A stretch of DNA of 64,000 bases, taken from assembly GCF_036227125.1 (NCBI RefSeq), contig NZ_CP109435.1, positions 248,001 to 312,000 of the forward strand, written 5' to 3'. Shown piece after piece: positions 16,162 to 24,487 of the stretch (position 1 is its first letter; each line of letters starts with the position of its first letter). The DNA comes from Streptomyces sp. NBC_01485. GTDB taxonomy: Bacteria > Actinomycetota > Actinomycetes > Streptomycetales > Streptomycetaceae. Both the position numbers and the translations under genes were made by a program. Below the pieces are notes generated by a model that ran no database searches, was not told where the DNA came from, and saw only the letters and a program-made list of their open reading frames with translations.

Positions 16162-18087
16162 TCACGCCGGACCGGGCGGCGGGGTGACGGTCTCGGTGGT
16201 GCCGTCCGGGAAGCGGATCTCCAGGCGGCCGTCCGGGACGGGGACCGCGCAGGCTCCCCTCTGTAGGTCCGCCGATACGAGGGGGTCGGCGGTGAGGACC
16301 ACCAGCGTCGCCACGAGCAGGGTGCCGCCCGGGTGCGTTGTAGTGAAGAGCGGAACGGCCGAGTGGTCGCCGTAGGCGTTGTGGCCGCGGGCCCGGGCCA
16401 CTTCGGCGGTGACGTCGTCCCAGCCGAGCAGGCCGACGAGGGCCGAGGTCAGGCCGTCGGCGCGGCGGGCCTGCGCCCAGGCCTCACCCGTCAGCGCGGC
16501 GGGCGGGGCGTCGTCACAGGCCACCGCCCAGCCGCCCTCGCGTACGGGGGTGCCGGACCGGGCCTCGACGCGGTGCACCCGGACCTCCCACGGTCCGCGC
16601 ACCACGCTCGCCGTGGTGATGCGCGCGCGCACGTCGCCGTCCGGGCCGAGCGGGGTGTGCCAGGACGCCGCGCGCCGGCCGTCCGCGTACAGCGGGTGGA
16701 TACGGCCGCGGCGGGACGGGCCGGTGGGGGTCAGCAGGGCGATGCGGTTGTCGGGGCCGGGTGGTTCGCCGGGGGGCGGGGTCTGGGGGGCGGTCGCGGA
16801 GGAGTAGGCGAAGCCCGTGTAGTGCGGGCTGTCGTCGGACGCGGCGGGCGGCGGCGGAAGCCGGTCGGAGCCGTGGTTGACCAGGCGGACGATCCCGTCG
16901 GCGGCCGTGGAGTGCAGCAGCCACCCCGGTGCGGGCAGGGCCAGGTACCGGTCGGCGGTGTCGACGGGGCCCGCCTCCTCCGGTGCCGTCCACACGGGGT
17001 GGTCGGCGGGCAGGAGCAGACCGAGGAAGGCCTTGCTCGCCCAGTACGGGGAGGCCGGTCCCGAGTACGGCTGGGTGACGGGAAGGTGGGGCCGGTACCA
17101 GCCCAGACTCAACAAGCCCTGCTCATCAGGGACTTGGCGGTCGGTGAAGTGCTTCAGGGCGCCCGAGGCGAGGCGGCGGGTGCGGCCGGGCGACAGCGGG
17201 GTGGCGTCGGCGAGGACGCCCGCCCACAGCGGGGCGGCGGTGGCGTAGCGGTAGGTGAGGGAGCGGCCCTGGTGGACGGGGGCGCCGTCGGAGCCGAAGA
17301 AGTACTGGTGGACGCCGAGGAACTCGCGCAGCCGGGCGCGGTGGACGGCGACGCGGGCGGGGTCCGCGCGCGGGCCGGCGACGCGGGCCCACAGGGCGGG
17401 GTAGAGGTGCAGGGCCCAGGCGTTGTAGTAGTCGAACTTCCGGCCGTCGCCGTCGGTGTACCAGCCGCCGCCCCGGTACCAGTCGTCGAGGCGGTCGAGT
17501 CCCGCGTCGATCTCGGCGCGCTCGTGCGGACCGCCGACGGAGGCGAGGAACTCCTCGACGATGACCTGGAAGAGCCGCCAGTTGGAGTCGTTGACGGCGG
17601 CGCCGACGAAGCCGCCGAGCCAGTCGACGGTCAACTCCTTTGTTTTGCTCGCGAGTTGCTCCCAGATCCAGGGGCGGGTCTCGTGCAGGGCGAGGGCGAC
17701 GGAGGCCGCCTCGACCATGGGCTGGGAGCGGTCGGTGACGGGCGGCCAGTGCTCCGGATGGCGGGGGTCGACTCCGGCGGCGAGCCCGGCGGCGTAGCGC
17801 TCGATCAGCGCGGGGCCGACGGCTCCGCCCGAGCCCGCGATGCGGAAGGCGGCCAGCAGGAACGAGCGGGCGTATCCCTCCAGCCCGTCCGACCAGGCCC
17901 CGGAGTGACCGGTGCGGCCGGGCAGCCGGTACTGGGCGAGGCCTGGGGTGGCGTACGGCCGGAGCGCGGCGAGCAGCCGGTCGGCGGCGGCCTCCCAGTG
18001 GGCGCGGGTGTAGCCGGTCCTGGGGGACAAGTCGTGGTCGGGGGGCGGCAGTTGGCCGGCGTCGGCCGACGGGTGCGGCGCGGTCAT
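16162..18087 (-). CDS. DUF2264 family protein (probable glycoside hydrolase)
   Basis: 641 residues, matching DUF2264 (PF10022) in size and layout: an alpha/alpha-barrel-like N-terminal about 390 residues (TGYTRAHWEAAADRLLAALRPY, later NDSNWRLFQVIVEEFLASVGG and FDYYNAWALHLYPALWARV), then a beta-rich C-terminal domain. Members of this family have been placed among carbohydrate-active enzymes as glucuronidase-like hydrolases, to my knowledge; the substrate here is not known. It is the last gene of the sugar operon, 22 bases after the LacI gene, so it probably trims the imported oligosaccharide in the cytoplasm. No signal peptide is present. Confidence 0.8.
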   Translation of the reverse strand: MTAPHPSADAGQLPPPDHDLSPRTGYTRAHWEAAADRLLAALRPYATPGLAQYRLPGRTGHSGAWSDGLEGYARSFLLAAFRIAGSGGAVGPALIERYAAGLAAGVDPRHPEHWPPVTDRSQPMVEAASVALALHETRPWIWEQLASKTKELTVDWLGGFVGAAVNDSNWRLFQVIVEEFLASVGGPHERAEIDAGLDRLDDWYRGGGWYTDGDGRKFDYYNAWALHLYPALWARVAGPRADPARVAVHRARLREFLGVHQYFFGSDGAPVHQGRSLTYRYATAAPLWAGVLADATPLSPGRTRRLASGALKHFTDRQVPDEQGLLSLGWYRPHLPVTQPYSGPASPYWASKAFLGLLLPADHPVWTAPEEAGPVDTADRYLALPAPGWLLHSTAADGIVRLVNHGSDRLPPPPAASDDSPHYTGFAYSSATAPQTPPPGEPPGPDNRIALLTPTGPSRRGRIHPLYADGRRAASWHTPLGPDGDVRARITTASVVRGPWEVRVHRVEARSGTPVREGGWAVACDDAPPAALTGEAWAQARRADGLTSALVGLLGWDDVTAEVARARGHNAYGDHSAVPLFTTTHPGGTLLVATLVVLTADPLVSADLQRGACAVPVPDGRLEIRFPDGTTETVTPPPGPA

Positions 18088-18109
18088 ACGGGGGCGGTAC
18101 CTCCGTGGG

Positions 18110-19165
18110 TCAGTGCGCGCGCCCGGGTGGGGGCGCGGCGACGCTGTCGCGTACGACGATGTGGGTGCCGAGCAGATGGTGGGTGCCGGCGGCGTGTTCG
18201 GGGTCGCGCAGGGCGATGCGCACGGCGGCGCGGCCGAGTTCCTCGGCGGGCGTGCGGACGGTGGTGAGGGGCGGGTGGAAGTCCTCGGCGAGCGGTATGT
18301 CGTTGTAGCCGACGACGGAGATGTCGTCGGGGACGCGCAGTCCGGCCTCGGCGACGGCGCGCAGGGCGCCGGCCGCGACCATGTCGTCCCCGGCGAAGAC
18401 GGCAGTGAACTCCGGGCGTTCCTTGAGGAGTTCGGCCATCGCGCGGAGCCCGGCGGCCCGCCCGAGGCCGCAGTCGACGACGTGTGCGGCGGCCGGCGGC
18501 AGTCCGTGTTCGGCGAGGGCGGCGCGGTAGCCGCGGACGCGGGCGTCCAGGGCGGTGTTGCCGGGCAGTCCGCCGAGGAAGACGATCCTGCGGTGGCCGG
18601 CCGAGAGCAGGTGCCCGGTGAGGGCGCGGGCCCCGGCCTCGTTGTCGAACTCGACGACCAGCGCGGGGATGCGGGGGTCGGGGGCGGGCCGTCCGCACAG
18701 CACCAGACGGGCGCCGGCGGCGTCCAGGGCCTGGGCGTAGTGGGCGACGCGCTCGCGGTAGGCGTCGTCCTCGACGACCCCGCCGACCAGGATCACCAGC
18801 CGGGCGCCCTCCTCCCTCATGAGCTGCACGAACGCCAGCTCGCGCTGCGGGTCCCCGCCGGTGGTGCCGACCAGGCAGAGCCAGCCGTGCGCGGCGGCCT
18901 CCGCCTCGACGCCCTCGGCGACCTGGGCGTAGAACGGGCTGGTGACCTGGCGCAGGACGACGGCGACCGTCTTGCGGCCGCCGCCGACCAGGGCGCGGGC
19001 GTGGGCGTTGGCGACGTAGTCGAGGGCGCGGGCGGCGCGCAGGACCCGGGTGCGGGTGGCGGGCGGTACCGGGTAGTTGCCGCTGAGCACGCGCGAGACC
19101 GTGGCCACGGACACGCCCGCCCGTTCGGCCACCTCACGGATGGTCACGCGCCGCTGTGCCGCCAT
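18110..19165 (-). CDS. LacI family transcriptional regulator of the sugar operon
   Basis: 351 residues from the ATG at 19165, chosen for the GGGGAGCG site six bases upstream. The N-terminal HTH (VTIREVAERAGVSVATVSRVLSG) is the LacI signature, followed by the hinge helix and a periplasmic-binding-protein-like sensor domain (about residues 60-330). It sits inside the operon it most likely represses. Two GAAACGTTTT sites near the first operon gene match the AACGTT core favoured by LacI-family proteins. The inducer is presumably the imported sugar. Confidence 0.92.
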   Translation of the reverse strand: MAAQRRVTIREVAERAGVSVATVSRVLSGNYPVPPATRTRVLRAARALDYVANAHARALVGGGRKTVAVVLRQVTSPFYAQVAEGVEAEAAAHGWLCLVGTTGGDPQRELAFVQLMREEGARLVILVGGVVEDDAYRERVAHYAQALDAAGARLVLCGRPAPDPRIPALVVEFDNEAGARALTGHLLSAGHRRIVFLGGLPGNTALDARVRGYRAALAEHGLPPAAAHVVDCGLGRAAGLRAMAELLKERPEFTAVFAGDDMVAAGALRAVAEAGLRVPDDISVVGYNDIPLAEDFHPPLTTVRTPAEELGRAAVRIALRDPEHAAGTHHLLGTHIVVRDSVAAPPPGRAH

Positions 19166-19220
19166 GTCGCTCCCCGTTCCCTCGCCCATGTCCACGTCCG
19201 CCGCTGCCACCGCCGTCGAC

Positions 19221-20870
19221 TCAGGTGTTGGCGTCGTACTCCTCGGCGTACTCCCCGGCCATTCTGTCGCCGCCCCGGGACCGCCACTTGCGTACCGCCT
19301 CGTCGTACTCCGCCATGGGGGCGCGGCCGGCGACGACGGCGGTGATCGTGTCGTCCATCAGGGCCTTGAGCGTGGCTCCCTGGGAGGACTCGGTGCGGGA
19401 CTTGAGGCCGAAGGAGGCGTTGCGGATGGCGACCGGGACGACCGCCTGCTGCCAGGTGTGCAGGGCTCGTACGGCGTCGGGCCGCCCCGGCAGGTACAGC
19501 ACCTGGGGGCCCTCGGCCAGGTAGCGGAACGGCAGGTTGGAGACGTTCTCCACCTCGCCGAGCTTCGTCGCCCGCGGGGAGCCGTCCGTGCCGCGGGTGA
19601 AGTGGACGCCCTCCAGGCCGTGGTGGAGGAGTTCCCACTCCTTGGTGCCGAAGGGGGCGGCGAGGTGGTCGAGGAGGCGCAGCAGGAGCTGAACGCGTTC
19701 CTTGCCGGCCTTCTTCAGGATCGTGTAGCCGAAGGAGCGGCGGGCGGCGACGATGCCGCCGGGGGTGCCCTCCACGCTGTACGGCAGGGCCGGCGCCGGG
19801 GTCAGCAGGCCCTCGGCGTCGGGGTAGCGGGTCTGGTAGGCGCCGAAGCCGTCCTGGAGGGAGGCGACGGTGCCGTTGAGGAAGAGGGTGCTGAGGTCCG
19901 CCTGCGACATGGAGGTGGCGTCGGGGTGGTAGGACCCGTTCTCGCGCAGCCGGGCCTGGAAGGCGACGGCGGCCTTGTAGCGGTCGTCGGCGTAGTTGGC
20001 GTGGAAGGTGCCGTTCTTGTCGACCGCCCAGGCGTTCGGCGCGTGGTGGGCGGCGGCGTGGACGGCGTTGCCGAAGAGGGAGCCGACGGAGGCGCCGAGC
20101 GCGTACCGCTTGCCGTGGGTGCCCTTCCTGGCCACGGCGGCGAAGTCCGTGGAGGTCCAGCCGGCCTTCATGCCGGCCTCGGTGAACAGGCCCTGGTTGA
20201 GCCAGAGGGTGGAGCCGGGCAGCGGGCGTTCGAGGGGGATGCCGTAGAGCCGTCCGCCGATGCGGCCCATGTCGTGCCAGGCGTGGGTGGGGATGCCGGC
20301 CAGGTTGGGGTAGTCCCCGACCGCCGCGCCGGAGAGGTGGGGGGTGAGGTCCTCGGCTCTGCGCTGCACGAACTGGGCCTCGCGGGGCAGGGTGAACCCG
20401 CCGAAGACGTTGATGACGTCGGGCAGCGAGTCGGGGTCGCCGGCCATCACGGTGGCCATCTTCTTCTGGTAGTCGGCCTGCGGGACCACCGTGAACTCGA
20501 TCTTCACGCCGAGGGCCTTCTCGACGGCCCGCCAGTACTGGTTCTGGGCCGCCGGCTTGGGCGGGGTGCCGAAGGTGACGGTCAGGACCTTCACGGTGGA
20601 GCCGTCGCCGGGGGTACGGGCGACCGAGGTGACCAGGGACGAAGGGTAGGAGGTGAAGCCGGCCTGGACGCCCGCGTCGGTGGGGGCGAGGTCGGGGCGG
20701 GGTCCGGCGGGAGCGGCGTAGGCGGGCCAGGGGGCCAGTTCCTTGCCCGCGTTGGAGACGTCTGTGTCGTCCGGACTCGTGGAGCAGGCGGTGAGCAGAC
20801 CGGGGGCGGCGACGGCGGCGCCACCCGCGGCCACGGATCGCAGCAGCGTGCGTCGGGACATGCTGGGCAT
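19221..20870 (-). CDS. Sugar ABC transporter substrate-binding lipoprotein
   Basis: 549 residues, in the size class of the LplA/YtcQ-type oligosaccharide-binding proteins. Residues 1-30 carry a twin-arginine-like motif (S-R-R-T-L-L-R) and a lipobox L-L-T-A-C with Cys29, so the protein is exported and lipid-anchored outside the membrane. The rest is the two-lobed binding fold (VTFGTPPKPAAQNQYWRAVEKAL, then MAGDPDSLPDVINVFGG). It delivers sugar to the two permeases encoded just upstream, 66 bases away. It is followed 55 bases later by the LacI regulator. Confidence 0.92.
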   Translation of the reverse strand: MPSMSRRTLLRSVAAGGAAVAAPGLLTACSTSPDDTDVSNAGKELAPWPAYAAPAGPRPDLAPTDAGVQAGFTSYPSSLVTSVARTPGDGSTVKVLTVTFGTPPKPAAQNQYWRAVEKALGVKIEFTVVPQADYQKKMATVMAGDPDSLPDVINVFGGFTLPREAQFVQRRAEDLTPHLSGAAVGDYPNLAGIPTHAWHDMGRIGGRLYGIPLERPLPGSTLWLNQGLFTEAGMKAGWTSTDFAAVARKGTHGKRYALGASVGSLFGNAVHAAAHHAPNAWAVDKNGTFHANYADDRYKAAVAFQARLRENGSYHPDATSMSQADLSTLFLNGTVASLQDGFGAYQTRYPDAEGLLTPAPALPYSVEGTPGGIVAARRSFGYTILKKAGKERVQLLLRLLDHLAAPFGTKEWELLHHGLEGVHFTRGTDGSPRATKLGEVENVSNLPFRYLAEGPQVLYLPGRPDAVRALHTWQQAVVPVAIRNASFGLKSRTESSQGATLKALMDDTITAVVAGRAPMAEYDEAVRKWRSRGGDRMAGEYAEEYDANT

Positions 20871-20936
20871 GACGAATGACCTTTCCGCGTGCGGCTCTTG
20901 GAGTGTGGAGTACTGACGTGGTTCCGAGGTGGTGGC

Positions 20937-21842
20937 TCAGCTCTTGACGGCGCCGGTGAGCACGCCCTTGGTGAAGTACTTCTGGAGGAAGGGGTAGACG
21001 AGCAGGATCGGCACGGTGGCGATCACCAGGACGGCCATCTGGATCGTCTGCGGCGCGTTGACGGCGGCCTCGCCGGTGGTGGTGTCGGTGAGGCCGGAGC
21101 CGGCCACGACGTAGGTGCGCAGCACCTGTTGCAGCGGCCAGCGGTCGCTTTCGAGGTAGAGCGAGGCGTAGAACCAGGAGTTCCAGTACGCCACCGCGTA
21201 GAACAGTCCGACCACGGCCAGCGCCGCCTTCGACAGCGGCAGCACGACGGCCCACAGCACGCGCCAGTCCCCGGCGCCGTCGAGGCGGGCCGCCTCGTAC
21301 AGCTCCTCCGGGATGCCCTGGAAGAAGCCGCGCAGGACGACCAGGTTGAAGACGTTGACCACCACCGGGAGGATCAGCGAGGCGTAACTTCCCAGCAGGT
21401 CAAGCTCCTTGACCAGCAGGAAGCCCGGGATCATGCCCGGCGGGAAGAGGAAGGTGAACAGGATCAGCAGCAGCACCGGCCGGCCTCCGAACACGCCGGG
21501 GCGGGAGAGCGCGTAGGCGAGGGTGACCGTGCAGGCGAGGCTCAGCGCGGTGCCGACGAGGGTGACTCCGGCGCTGACGGCGAGGGCGTGGGTGACGATG
21601 CCGCCGTCGAGGATGTCCCGGTACGCCTGGAGGGTGGGGTGCCGCGGCCACAGCACCCAGCCGCCGTTGGCGACGACCTCGCGCGGGGCGGCGAGCGAGG
21701 TCGAGAGGATGACGAGGAAGGGCACGCAGACCAGCAGGACGACCGCGGTGAGGGCGGCGGCCTTCGCGGCCTGGGTGAGGGGCCTCGGCTTCTCCATCCA
21801 GCCGGGCCGGACGTGGGCGTTGCCTCCTTGCCGGCCGCTCAC
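20937..21842 (-). CDS. Sugar ABC transporter permease (YtcP/LplC type)
   Basis: 301 residues from a GTG at 21842 that overlaps the stop of the upstream permease (GTGA) and follows AGGGGG. Six transmembrane helices are visible; the ATPase-contacting EAA loop reads EELYEAARLDGAGDWRVLWAVVLP with the invariant Gly. The C-terminal YPFLQKYFTKGVLTGAVKS is a hallmark of this CUT1-type subfamily. It forms the membrane channel with the neighbouring permease. No ATPase gene is in the operon. Confidence 0.93.
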   Translation of the reverse strand: MSGRQGGNAHVRPGWMEKPRPLTQAAKAAALTAVVLLVCVPFLVILSTSLAAPREVVANGGWVLWPRHPTLQAYRDILDGGIVTHALAVSAGVTLVGTALSLACTVTLAYALSRPGVFGGRPVLLLILFTFLFPPGMIPGFLLVKELDLLGSYASLILPVVVNVFNLVVLRGFFQGIPEELYEAARLDGAGDWRVLWAVVLPLSKAALAVVGLFYAVAYWNSWFYASLYLESDRWPLQQVLRTYVVAGSGLTDTTTGEAAVNAPQTIQMAVLVIATVPILLVYPFLQKYFTKGVLTGAVKS

Positions 21843-22819
21843 TTGTAGACCCCCTGTTCGCCGAGGCGGTGGGCGACCTTGTTGGCCGCGTACACGAGCA
21901 GGGCGCCGACCAGGCCCTTGAACAGGCCCGCGGCGGCGGCGAATCCGTAGTCGCCGCCGACGATGCCCTGGTAGTAGACGAAGGTGTCGATGACCTCGGC
22001 GGCCTGGGGGCCGACGGCGTCGCGCTGGAGCAGCATCTGCTCGAAGCCGACGGAGAGTATGTCGCCGAGCCGCATGATGAGCAGCAGCACGATCACGGGC
22101 CGGATGGCGGGCAGGGTGATGTGCCAGAACCGCCGCCAGGGTCCGGCGCCGTCGATCGCGGCCGCCTCGTACTGCTGCTCGTCGACCTGGGAGAGCGCGG
22201 CGAGGAAGATGATCGTGCCCCAGCCGGCGTCCTTCCAGATCACCTCCGCGACGACGAGCGGGCGGAAGGCGTCGGGGTTGCCGATGATGTCGACGGTGTG
22301 CAGGCCCGCGTCGCCGAGATAACCGTTCACCATGCCGGTGTCGCCCAGGACCTGCTGGAACAGGGCGACGACGATCACCCATGAGATGAAGTGCGGCAGA
22401 TAGGCCACCGACTGCACGAAGCGGCGGACGGTGCTCCAGGTGAGGCTGTGCAGGAGCAGGGCGAGGGCGAGCGGGACGGGGAAGTAGAAGACGATCTGGA
22501 GGACCGCGATCCAGAGCGTGTTGAGGACCGCGTCCCAGAACTCGCCGTCCTCGAACATCCGTTGGAAGTTGCCGAGTCCGACCCATGGGCTGCCCCAGAG
22601 GCCGTCGAACGGCACGTACTCCTTGAAGGCGATGACGTTCCCGGCGAGCGCTCCGTAGTGGAACACGAGGAAGTAGGCGAGCCCCGGCAGCATGAGCAGG
22701 AACAGGGTCCGGCTGCGGCGTCCCTGAAAACGTTTCTGGTCCGTTCGGCGCCGCTTCGGACGGAGGGACGAGTCACTCTCTTCCGTCTTGCTGGGGTTCT
22801 CGCGCAGCAGCGTCGCCAC
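21839..22819 (-). CDS. Sugar ABC transporter permease (LplB/UgpA type)
   Basis: 326 residues from a GTG at 22819 preceded by GGGAGGAG. An unusually long, basic N-terminus (about 35 residues, K-R-R-R-T-D-Q-K-R-F) precedes six transmembrane helices. The EAA loop reads EQQYEAAAIDGAGPWRRFWHITLP. It is the first gene of the operon. One of the two candidate LacI sites falls inside its codons 28-31, the other about 40 bases upstream of the start. It pairs with the downstream permease. Confidence 0.93.
   Translation of the reverse strand: MATLLRENPSKTEESDSSLRPKRRRTDQKRFQGRRSRTLFLLMLPGLAYFLVFHYGALAGNVIAFKEYVPFDGLWGSPWVGLGNFQRMFEDGEFWDAVLNTLWIAVLQIVFYFPVPLALALLLHSLTWSTVRRFVQSVAYLPHFISWVIVVALFQQVLGDTGMVNGYLGDAGLHTVDIIGNPDAFRPLVVAEVIWKDAGWGTIIFLAALSQVDEQQYEAAAIDGAGPWRRFWHITLPAIRPVIVLLLIMRLGDILSVGFEQMLLQRDAVGPQAAEVIDTFVYYQGIVGGDYGFAAAAGLFKGLVGALLVYAANKVAHRLGEQGVYK
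22727..22736 (-). promoter_or_regulatory. Intragenic LacI-type site (GAAACGTTTT)
   Basis: On the minus strand this reads GAAACGTTTT, identical over ten bases to the site upstream of the operon (22858-22867). It lies within the first permease gene. LacI-family repressors often use a second operator inside the first gene to form a loop. The centres are 131 bp apart. Confidence 0.45.
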
Positions 22820-22857
22820 GGAGTCTCCTCCCCTCGATGGTCGAGTGAGGTGAAGTT

Positions 22858-22867
22858 AAAACGTTTC
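22858..22867 (-). promoter_or_regulatory. LacI-type operator upstream of sugar operon (GAAACGTTTT)
   Basis: AACGTT-centred site located 39-48 bases before the GTG of the first permease, a place where a bound repressor would block the promoter. The same ten bases recur at 22727-22736. The operon encodes its own LacI protein. Confidence 0.6.
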
Positions 22868-23072
22868 CAGAGACTCGGTCAACACTTCTGACACGACCGG
22901 GAGTTGGGGCCGTCGCCGGCATCAGTGGCCGCGGAACGCCTCCTCCTGCATGGGGGCCTCCTGGGCAACGGCGGGATTCACGGCTGCACACACAAACACG
23001 ACTCACGGCAGAACCCACACCATGGCACCCTGATGTGACGGCTCTTCAGGCATCGACACGCGAGGAGTGCAG

Positions 23073-23594
23073 GTGCTCACTCGAAGTACGGCGATGGTGT
23101 GCGCGGCCGGTGTACTGGCCCTGGCCGGCTGCTCTCCCGGAGGCGGCGGGAGCTCCGCGGAGCCGACGGACACCGGGTACGCGACGGTGACAGCCCCCGC
23201 CACGTCCCCCGCTTCCTCTCCCTCTTCCTCTCCCTCTTCTTCCCCATCCCCCTCCCAGCAGTTGGTGGCCATGACCGTCAGCGGTGGCTTCGCCGGGGTG
23301 AACCGGGAGGTGGTCCTGCGGGGCGACGGCAGCGTCCGTACCACCGACCGGGGCGAGTCCGGGGTGCGCCGCACCACGCCGGCCCAGTTCACGAGGTTGC
23401 GCACGCTGCTCGGTGATCCGGCGCTCGCCGACGTCCCCGCGGTCACGAGGAACACGGGAGCGGCCGACCTGTTCCAGTACACGCTGCGGTTCGACGGCCG
23501 TACGGTCACGACGGACCGCTCCGCCGACCAGCCCGCCCTCGATCGCCTCATCGACGCCCTGGAGAAGTGGCTGCCACCCGGCACCGGCACGTGA
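23073..23594 (+). CDS. Small secreted lipoprotein with Ser/Pro linker
   Basis: 173 residues from the GTG at 23073, five bases after GAGGAG. A short signal peptide ends in a lipobox A-L-A-G-C (Cys about 20). Residues about 45-62 form a Ser/Pro repeat encoded by CCTCTTCCT-type repeats, a flexible spacer from the membrane. The remaining about 105 residues form a compact domain resembling small protealysin-inhibitor-like proteins (MTVSGGFAGVNREVVLRGDGSV, then LFQYTLRFDGRTVTTDRSADQPALDRLIDALE). The inhibitor-like reading is tentative. Confidence 0.7.
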   Translation: MLTRSTAMVCAAGVLALAGCSPGGGGSSAEPTDTGYATVTAPATSPASSPSSSPSSSPSPSQQLVAMTVSGGFAGVNREVVLRGDGSVRTTDRGESGVRRTTPAQFTRLRTLLGDPALADVPAVTRNTGAADLFQYTLRFDGRTVTTDRSADQPALDRLIDALEKWLPPGTGT

Positions 23595-23610
23595 CGACCG
23601 GGCCGACAGG

Positions 23611-24261
23611 TCACCGCCGGGCAGCCGTGCGCAGGGCTGCCAGCACGTCCGCGTCCGAGAGCTGCCGGAAGTCCTCGTACCAGCGGCCGACGGCCATGAA
23701 GCGGGCCGGCCGGTGCGGGCAGATCACGTCGTCGGCCTCGGCGCGCAGGAGGTCCACGGTCTCCGGTGAGCCGACCGGCACGGCCAGCACGACCCGCCGG
23801 GGCGCCCGGCGCCGTACGGACCGCAGCGCGGCGCGGGCTGTGACGCCGGTCGCCAGCCCGTCGTCCACCACGATCACGGTGTGTCCCTGCAGGTCGAGGG
23901 CGGGGCGGCCCGCGCGGTACAGCCGCTCGCGGCGACGCAGTTCCGTGCGTTCCCGTTGCACCACCGGGGCGAGCACGCTCCTGGTGAGGCCCAGCCCGGC
24001 GAGGGTGTCCTCGTCGAAGAGCGCCTCGTCGTCGCCGGTGATCGCGCCGACGCCGAGTTCCTCCTGGAAGGGAGCGCCGATCTTCCGCACGACGAGCACG
24101 TCCAGCGGGGCGTCGAGCACCCGGGCGACCTCCGCGGCCACGGTGACGCCTCCGCGCGGCAGGGCGAGCACGACGGGGTCGGGCAGGGTGCCCCGCTCCT
24201 GCCGGGTGCGCAGCAGGGCGGCGAGTTCCTGTCCGGCCTGACTTCGATCACGGAACTGCAT
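23611..24261 (-). CDS. Phosphoribosyltransferase domain protein
   Basis: 216 residues from the ATG at 24261. The type I PRTase signature is clear: the PRPP loop VIVVDDGLATGVTARAA (about residues 118-134), with an early flexible region ALPRGGVTVAAEVAR and the VRKIG strand. This stand-alone group is common in actinobacteria and often annotated as a putative phosphoribosyltransferase; the nucleobase or other acceptor is unknown. It is convergent with the lipoprotein gene (16 bases apart) and divergent from ctaD. Confidence 0.85.
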   Translation of the reverse strand: MQFRDRSQAGQELAALLRTRQERGTLPDPVVLALPRGGVTVAAEVARVLDAPLDVLVVRKIGAPFQEELGVGAITGDDEALFDEDTLAGLGLTRSVLAPVVQRERTELRRRERLYRAGRPALDLQGHTVIVVDDGLATGVTARAALRSVRRRAPRRVVLAVPVGSPETVDLLRAEADDVICPHRPARFMAVGRWYEDFRQLSDADVLAALRTAARR

Positions 24262-24487
24262 GGCGGCCGCGGCTCCTTCCTCACCCGGGTCCGGGGCAGG
24301 GACGGGCCCCCGTGACCCGCCGTCCGCGTACCCCCTGACCGCCGGCCGATGCACGCGACCAGGGGGTTCAGGTGACAGGAGGCGTGGCGCGGCCGGGTCG
24401 CGCGGGTCTCGGCAGTAGCCTCGGCGCTGCCGTGCGGGCTCACTGTGCGTCCGCGCCCGGTCACCGCCGGTTTCCTGGAGGAGGACG

